DNA of 26,108 bases from Candidatus Roizmanbacteria bacterium (GTDB taxonomy: Bacteria > Patescibacteriota > Microgenomatia > UBA1406 > GWC2-37-13). How positions within the stretch are numbered: the stretch's first letter is position 1; each line of letters begins with the position of its first letter. A program made the translations under genes and the position numbers. A model generated the notes under the pieces. That model did no database searches and was not told the DNA's origin. It saw only the letters and a list, made by a program, of their open reading frames with translations. Location of the stretch: positions 1 through 26,108 of the forward strand of contig JALWZV010000014.1 in the NCBI GenBank assembly GCA_027002315.1, written 5' to 3'. Below, in pieces: positions 21,885 through 26,108 of the stretch.

Positions 21885-23281
21885 AAAATAAAAAGAATGT
21901 AAAAATTCTCATCATGGGTTCAGGTCCCACCGGATTAGGCGCAGGTTGGAGATTAAAAGAATTAAAAGAAAAAGAGTTTTTAATCCTAGAGAGAAATTCT
22001 TATCCGGGAGGATTATCCTTTACGTTAAAGGACAAATACGGCTTCTTGTGGGATTTTGGAGGACATGTTCTTTTTTCACATTATAAATATTTTGACAAAG
22101 TTTATGATGAAGTAATGAAGCATGATTACTATTCTCATGTAAGAGAATCTTATGTGGTCTATTCTAAAGGCAAATGGGTGCCGTATCCTTTTCAATATAA
22201 TGTTCACCACCTAAAAGATAAAAAAGTTCTTTACAAAATAGCTGATGATGTAATAAATAACTCTTATAAAGATATAAGACCTTCTAATTTTAGAGAGTGG
22301 ATTTTACACATCTTCGGTGAAGCAATAGGAGAAATTTTTATGTTTCCTTATAATTTTAAAGTATGGGCTACTCCGCCAGAGTTGATGGATTTTAAGTGGA
22401 TAGGGGAGCGAGTAGCTACAGTAAACAATAGAACTTTATTAGAAAGCATAATCTTAAAAAAAGATCATGTTTCTTGGGGGCCAAATAATACTTTTAGGTT
22501 TCCCAAACATGGAGGCAATATGGAATTATGGAGACGTATAGCCCAGAAACTAAAACAACATATTATTTACAAAACTGAAATTAAAAAAGTTAACCTAAAA
22601 GAAAAATATATTGAAACTAACAATGGTAGATTTTATTATCAGTATTTAATATCGACAATGCCACTTGATATTTTCTTTTCAATTAGTAACGCGTCAAAAG
22701 GCTTAAAACAAAAGGCCACAAGATTAAAACACACAAAAGTTCATATAATAGGAATTGGGTTGAGGCAACCAATGCCGACTAATCTTAAAAATAAGTGTTG
22801 GTTTTATTTTCCAACAAGCAATACCTCAATTTATAGAGCAACAATATTCTCTAATTATTCTCCCCATAACGTTCCTGACATTAAAAAGTATTGGTCTATA
22901 ATGACTGAAGTTTCTGAAAGTGAATATAAAAAAATAGAAGATAATTTAAAACAGAAAGTAGTAAATGGTCTTATAAAATTAGGTTTTATAAGGAATAAAA
23001 AACAGATCCATCATATTACTCATTTTAGTAAAGAATATGCTTATCCAGTACCAACTCTTAAAAGAGATGGGGTACTTAACATTCTACAACTTTATTTAAG
23101 GAAGTATAATATATTTTCTAGAGGTAGGTTTGGCGGATGGAAATATGAAGTAGGAAACATGGATCATAGCTTTATGCAAGGAGTAGAAGTAGTGGATAAA
23201 ATTTTATTTAATAGACCAGAAATTACCTATTTCTCTCCTTCTTATGTAAACAGTAAAAAGTTTAAAGAAACTCAATTATGA
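21881..23281 (+). CDS. glf: UDP-galactopyranose mutase, eukaryotic type
   Basis: A 466-residue FAD protein expected to interconvert UDP-galactopyranose and UDP-galactofuranose. The dinucleotide fold is GSGPTGLGAGW (13-23), then YPGGLSF, GGHVLFSHYKYFDKV (60-74), KWVPYPFQYN, PYNFKVWATPPELM, WIGERVATVN, WGPNNTFRFPKHGG, YRATIFSNYSPHN, YWSIMTEVSES, SRGRFGGWKYEVGN and MDHSFMQGVE. These segments follow the fungal/protozoan UGM (Aspergillus type) closely and differ from the ~370-residue bacterial Glf with its GxHIFHT motif. The frame opens at TTG 21875, but the ATG at 21881 overlaps the previous stop by 4 nt (ATGA) and is preferred. Followed with the same 4-nt overlap by a GlfT-like enzyme, the expected consumer of its product. 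Confidence 0.87.
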   Translation: MKNKKNVKILIMGSGPTGLGAGWRLKELKEKEFLILERNSYPGGLSFTLKDKYGFLWDFGGHVLFSHYKYFDKVYDEVMKHDYYSHVRESYVVYSKGKWVPYPFQYNVHHLKDKKVLYKIADDVINNSYKDIRPSNFREWILHIFGEAIGEIFMFPYNFKVWATPPELMDFKWIGERVATVNNRTLLESIILKKDHVSWGPNNTFRFPKHGGNMELWRRIAQKLKQHIIYKTEIKKVNLKEKYIETNNGRFYYQYLISTMPLDIFFSISNASKGLKQKATRLKHTKVHIIGIGLRQPMPTNLKNKCWFYFPTSNTSIYRATIFSNYSPHNVPDIKKYWSIMTEVSESEYKKIEDNLKQKVVNGLIKLGFIRNKKQIHHITHFSKEYAYPVPTLKRDGVLNILQLYLRKYNIFSRGRFGGWKYEVGNMDHSFMQGVEVVDKILFNRPEITYFSPSYVNSKKFKETQL

Positions 23282-24828
23282 ACAAGTTTAGTTTTATTTA
23301 TCCACTAGGACATAGCAATCTAGATGAAAAACGGAGGAAACTTATTAGAGGTTTTGAAGAAGATCTAAATTTCATTTATACCAGGAAGCCTTTACGACAA
23401 TTTAAGCCTGAATATAAAAAGGTGTTGGAAGATACTGGATGTGTTATCGTTACTTACAACAACCTTTCTTATCTAAGAGATCTACTTCATGATCTTTGCT
23501 ATTCTACTGCTTTACCTAAGGATATTGTGATTATAAATAATGCTTCCACTGACAAAACCCTCTCATTTTTAAAAAGCTTTTTCAGTATCCGAGGAAGATC
23601 AAAAACAACAAAATTGCTTTCTTTCACAGGTAAACTTTTAACCAAAAAAGTTAAGGATGTAAATGTCCATATTATAACTTTAGAGGAAAATACTGGTGGA
23701 AGTGGTGGTTTTGCCTTTGGGCTATTTTATGTTAAGAATATTTTGAAAGATAAATGGTGTTTTACTATGGACGATGATATAAGAGTTGTTCCTACGTTAT
23801 TAAATAATATTTTTAATTCAAGAGGAAAAGATATTGCGCTGACTGGTGTAATGCTTAGTTTAACTTCACCGAATCGAGTAATAGAAGCAGGAGCATTTTT
23901 AGGCAATGGAGTTTACTCTAATTTTGGTTTATCTGTTTACTGGCCTTATAAAAAGAAACGCTACTATGCTTCAGACGAGAGTTGGTATAAAACTGATTAC
24001 TCTGTTTTAGCGTTATCATTTATTCCGGTAGCTAAACTTGATATAGGAAATTTATTGAAAATGAAAGACTTCTTTATTCATTGGGATGACTCATTTTTGT
24101 TTTTAAGTAATAACTTAAATGTTATTTCCAAATTAGAGTTTAGATATTGGCATAAATTTGGAGAGTCAACGTCTTTTTTTGGCTGGATAAAGTTTTACGA
24201 TGTGAGAAACGCCTTCTATTTAATAAAAACCTTAATACCAGAAAAATTTATAAAAGCCAGAAATAGATTTTTAAGTGATTTGAAAGTTTTTCTGTGGCAA
24301 TCAAAATATCAGTTAATACAGCTTTTTATTCAAGCTTTTGAAGATGGAGTTAAAGGAAGACTGGGTAAAATTTCCTATACAAATAAATTTTCTTGGTTAT
24401 CCATTGACAATTATAATGAAGATTTATCAAAAAATAACAAAGTTGCCTTCATAGATTACACAGGGTCTTTGTTTAAAATTAATCGAATTATAAAAACTTT
24501 AAAGCGAAATAACAGCAAACAGAAGATATATGTTTACACAAGAAAAACACTTGATACTACTATTTATTCTATTAAGAAAGTTTTAGGCGTTGAAAAAGTT
24601 TATTATTGGAATAAAATGTCGCTTATCAATCGTTTAAGGCATTTTTTAAAATACAATCTATTTATCACGAGCTTTAATGATGTTCCTAGAATATTTCTAT
24701 TTATGAAGTTCAAAATAATTCTTATGTTTCAAAAGAAAGACGACAAAATATTATTTTATAAAGTAAAAACTTCTCTCATAAAAACTCTTAAGACTTACTT
24801 ACAGTTAGTAAGGTTAAGATATTTTTAA
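23278..24828 (+). CDS. GlfT-like galactofuranosyltransferase (GT2) with extra C-terminal domain
   Basis: A 516-residue protein. An N-terminal ~45-residue extension precedes the GT-A domain CVIVTYNNLSYLRDLL, INNASTDKTLSFL, ENTGGSGGFAFGL (the GlfT-type NxGGSGGF motif), FTMDDDIRVVP (DDD metal site) and FIHWDDSFLF (catalytic-base region). These are the marks of galactofuranosyltransferases of the GlfT2 kind. A C-terminal ~110-residue region (KVAFIDYTGSLFKINRIIKT, KIYVYTRKTLD) looks like a second alpha/beta domain I cannot name. It overlaps glf by 4 nt, last gene of the operon. Its 3' 41 bp overlap the convergent GT gene. Confidence 0.8.
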   Translation: MNKFSFIYPLGHSNLDEKRRKLIRGFEEDLNFIYTRKPLRQFKPEYKKVLEDTGCVIVTYNNLSYLRDLLHDLCYSTALPKDIVIINNASTDKTLSFLKSFFSIRGRSKTTKLLSFTGKLLTKKVKDVNVHIITLEENTGGSGGFAFGLFYVKNILKDKWCFTMDDDIRVVPTLLNNIFNSRGKDIALTGVMLSLTSPNRVIEAGAFLGNGVYSNFGLSVYWPYKKKRYYASDESWYKTDYSVLALSFIPVAKLDIGNLLKMKDFFIHWDDSFLFLSNNLNVISKLEFRYWHKFGESTSFFGWIKFYDVRNAFYLIKTLIPEKFIKARNRFLSDLKVFLWQSKYQLIQLFIQAFEDGVKGRLGKISYTNKFSWLSIDNYNEDLSKNNKVAFIDYTGSLFKINRIIKTLKRNNSKQKIYVYTRKTLDTTIYSIKKVLGVEKVYYWNKMSLINRLRHFLKYNLFITSFNDVPRIFLFMKFKIILMFQKKDDKILFYKVKTSLIKTLKTYLQLVRLRYF

Positions 24829-25813
24829 ACTCACTTTCTTTTCCATATTTTCTAGATAAAAAAAGCCAATACGCTCTTATAATTACTCGAAAGGCCTTTC
24901 TATTATAGAAATAAGAGTAAACCAACCTTCTTAAGACTCTAGAATAAATCAGTAATTTATTAAATAAAGGATAATGCTCTGATGCTAAAAATAAAAAATT
25001 TCTCAAGTCGTAAACGCTATAATTAGATTTTTTCACTTTTTTGGTTTTAGCGAAACTTTTATAACTAACTGCTATTTTTAAACCTTTTTCTCTAGCTCGG
25101 AGGCAATACTCTGCATCGTCTACATGGATAAAAAAATTTTTAAATACACCAGTTCTATCTATGCACTTTTTAGTTAATAAAATACTCGCAAATGAAACAT
25201 ACTCTACTTCATCGTACATTTTTTTACCAACTGCTTTATAAAACTTATTCAAAGAATATCCATGATATCTCGGTAAAAACTTAAAATCGCTTTTAGATAA
25301 AGAGCTTCCTGCTTCTAGAATTTTATCTTGACTAAGCAATGTGCTACCAACAATTCCAATTTTTTGGTTTTCTCTAACAATTTTAATAAGATTAAGAAGA
25401 GTATTCTCGTTTATTTCCATCTCATCATCTATCATCCACAAGTATTCATAACTGTTTAGTTCTCTGAAAATATATTGAATCGCGGCGATCCCTCCAGACC
25501 CTCCGATATTTTGATAATTTGATAAAAGAGTAATTTTTGCTAATTTTTTTGTTTTCAACGATTGTATTATTTTAGACAGAGAGTTAAAATCTAAGTATCT
25601 ACTTTTCGATCCTTGTATTTCTGTATTAATTGCAGTAATTCCGTTTTTAGAAACAACTTTTGAAAGGTTACTGTATAGTTTACTTCTATTATCAAATGAT
25701 TTATTGAATATAATAATATGTGTATCTACACTTTTAACTAGCTTAGATATCAAATTAACTAAATATACCTCTCTCTCGTAAGTTACAATTCCAATTAAAG
25801 TTGAGGTGTTCAT
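24788..25813 (-). CDS. second GlfT-like GT2 glycosyltransferase
   Basis: A 341-residue GT-A protein. After an atypical opening (STLIGIVTYEREVYLVNLIS) it has LLSNYQNIGGSGGIAAIQYI (the NxGGSGG motif), YLWMIDDEMEINENTL (DDE metal site), KILEAGSSLS and FFIHVDDAEYCLRAREKGLK (base region). The same motifs occur in the convergent 23278-24828 gene, including EAG after the metal site, so both are probably galactofuranosyltransferases adding successive Galf residues. The ATG is at 25813. No membrane segment is seen; the C-terminal ~70 residues are basic and aromatic-rich and may bind the membrane. Confidence 0.78.
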   Translation of the reverse strand: MNTSTLIGIVTYEREVYLVNLISKLVKSVDTHIIIFNKSFDNRSKLYSNLSKVVSKNGITAINTEIQGSKSRYLDFNSLSKIIQSLKTKKLAKITLLSNYQNIGGSGGIAAIQYIFRELNSYEYLWMIDDEMEINENTLLNLIKIVRENQKIGIVGSTLLSQDKILEAGSSLSKSDFKFLPRYHGYSLNKFYKAVGKKMYDEVEYVSFASILLTKKCIDRTGVFKNFFIHVDDAEYCLRAREKGLKIAVSYKSFAKTKKVKKSNYSVYDLRNFLFLASEHYPLFNKLLIYSRVLRRLVYSYFYNRKAFRVIIRAYWLFLSRKYGKESEFKNILTLLTVSKS

Positions 25814-25825
25814 AAATCAGTATTA

Positions 25826-25831
25826 ATTATA
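25826..25831 (-). promoter_or_regulatory. -10 box of the second GlfT-like gene
   Basis: TATAAT on the minus strand, 12 nt before the ATG at 25813, so a short leader. No -35 hexamer is recognised. Confidence 0.4.
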
Positions 25832-25882
25832 TACAGATTTACTAATATTATTAGCCATACTTAAAATTCGAACTGGAGTATT

Positions 25883-25953
25883 AAAACCTCCGAATTCAAC
25901 CACAGTTCAGCCATGTTCAACCACGTCAAACGTGGCAGGCCTCGTAGGTTAGA
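25883..25953 (+). repeat. probable intergenic relative of the coding palindromic element
   Basis: The left end AAAACCTCCGAATTC and the right end AGGCCTCGTAGGTTA flank a CCACGT-CAA-ACGTGG hairpin (25921-25935). The plus frame from 25883 is open throughout and ends GRPRRLE, like the EPRRL end of the in-gene copies. The 295 bp from 25814 to the window end hold no gene that I can see. Confidence 0.4.
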
Positions 25954-26108
25954 GTAGTTTCTAGCCTCATACCAGCCTCATATACAACCTGATGTGTTAT
26001 CTTTATCTTCAATATGTTTAGTATAAGCAAGCAATAGGTTAGAATTAAGGGAAAAGGGTGGGATTGGTCAAGTCAACCTTCCAGCTTTAAAAATTAAGAC
26101 TGTGTTGG

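Noticed and set aside
1..26108. Recoded UGA (code 25, as in Gracilibacteria and SR1)
   Set aside because: Several genes end at TGA with downstream starts overlapping as ATGA (14777, 21881, 23278), so TGA acts as a stop.

Overview
The window reads as an AT-rich, tightly packed bacterial chromosome segment, most likely from a Candidate Phyla Radiation (Patescibacteria) organism, possibly Microgenomates-like. This is inferred from very short intergenic gaps, near-absence of Shine-Dalgarno sequences, -10 boxes placed 5-7 nt before start codons, short recA and recX proteins, GIY-YIG genes and PMT-type glycosyltransferases. TGA is used as a stop (for example at 14778-14780 and 21882-21884), so the code-25 lineages are excluded. 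I saw no rRNA, tRNA or CRISPR.

Layout. (1) 145-6307: a carbonic-anhydrase-like protein divergent from a degenerate STAND/winged-helix regulator, with 11-bp operator-like repeats between them, then two large proteins I do not recognise. (2) 6415-7340: a cluster of palindromic repeats around a GIY-YIG nuclease gene. (3) 7346-12288: pgi and manA on the minus strand, divergent from a UbiA-family polyprenyl-phosphate phosphoribosyltransferase, then recA-recX. (4) 12334-12872: a second, paralogous repeat cluster without the nuclease gene. (5) 12893-13773: an AbiEii-type toxin and its putative antitoxin. (6) 13956-25813: a cell-surface glycan cluster with GT2, two GT-C membrane proteins, a cupin, a GT4, a CysD-like PP-loop protein, an alkaline-phosphatase/sulfatase-superfamily enzyme, a eukaryotic-type UDP-galactopyranose mutase and two GlfT-like galactofuranosyltransferases. 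The last enzymes form a coherent galactofuranose branch: the mutase makes UDP-Galf and the GlfT-like enzymes would use it. The five genes 18379-24828 are overlapping or 1 nt apart and look like one operon.

Two repeat systems stand out. First, the GIY-YIG gene lies between inverted copies of a CATTGCGAG...GCAATCCCCGCC repeat, and four neighbouring units keep the same inverted ends plus traces of the gene's leader and trailer but have lost the ORF. This is the expected pattern of an autonomous element with MITE-like deletion derivatives. Second, two adjacent genes (GT4 and CysD-like) each carry an in-frame 36-codon insert of the same length and reading frame, bounded by 13-bp inverted repeats. 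These are coding palindromic elements resembling in principle the Rickettsia palindromic elements. Shorter relatives lie in intergenic DNA at 12334-12393 and probably 25883-25953.
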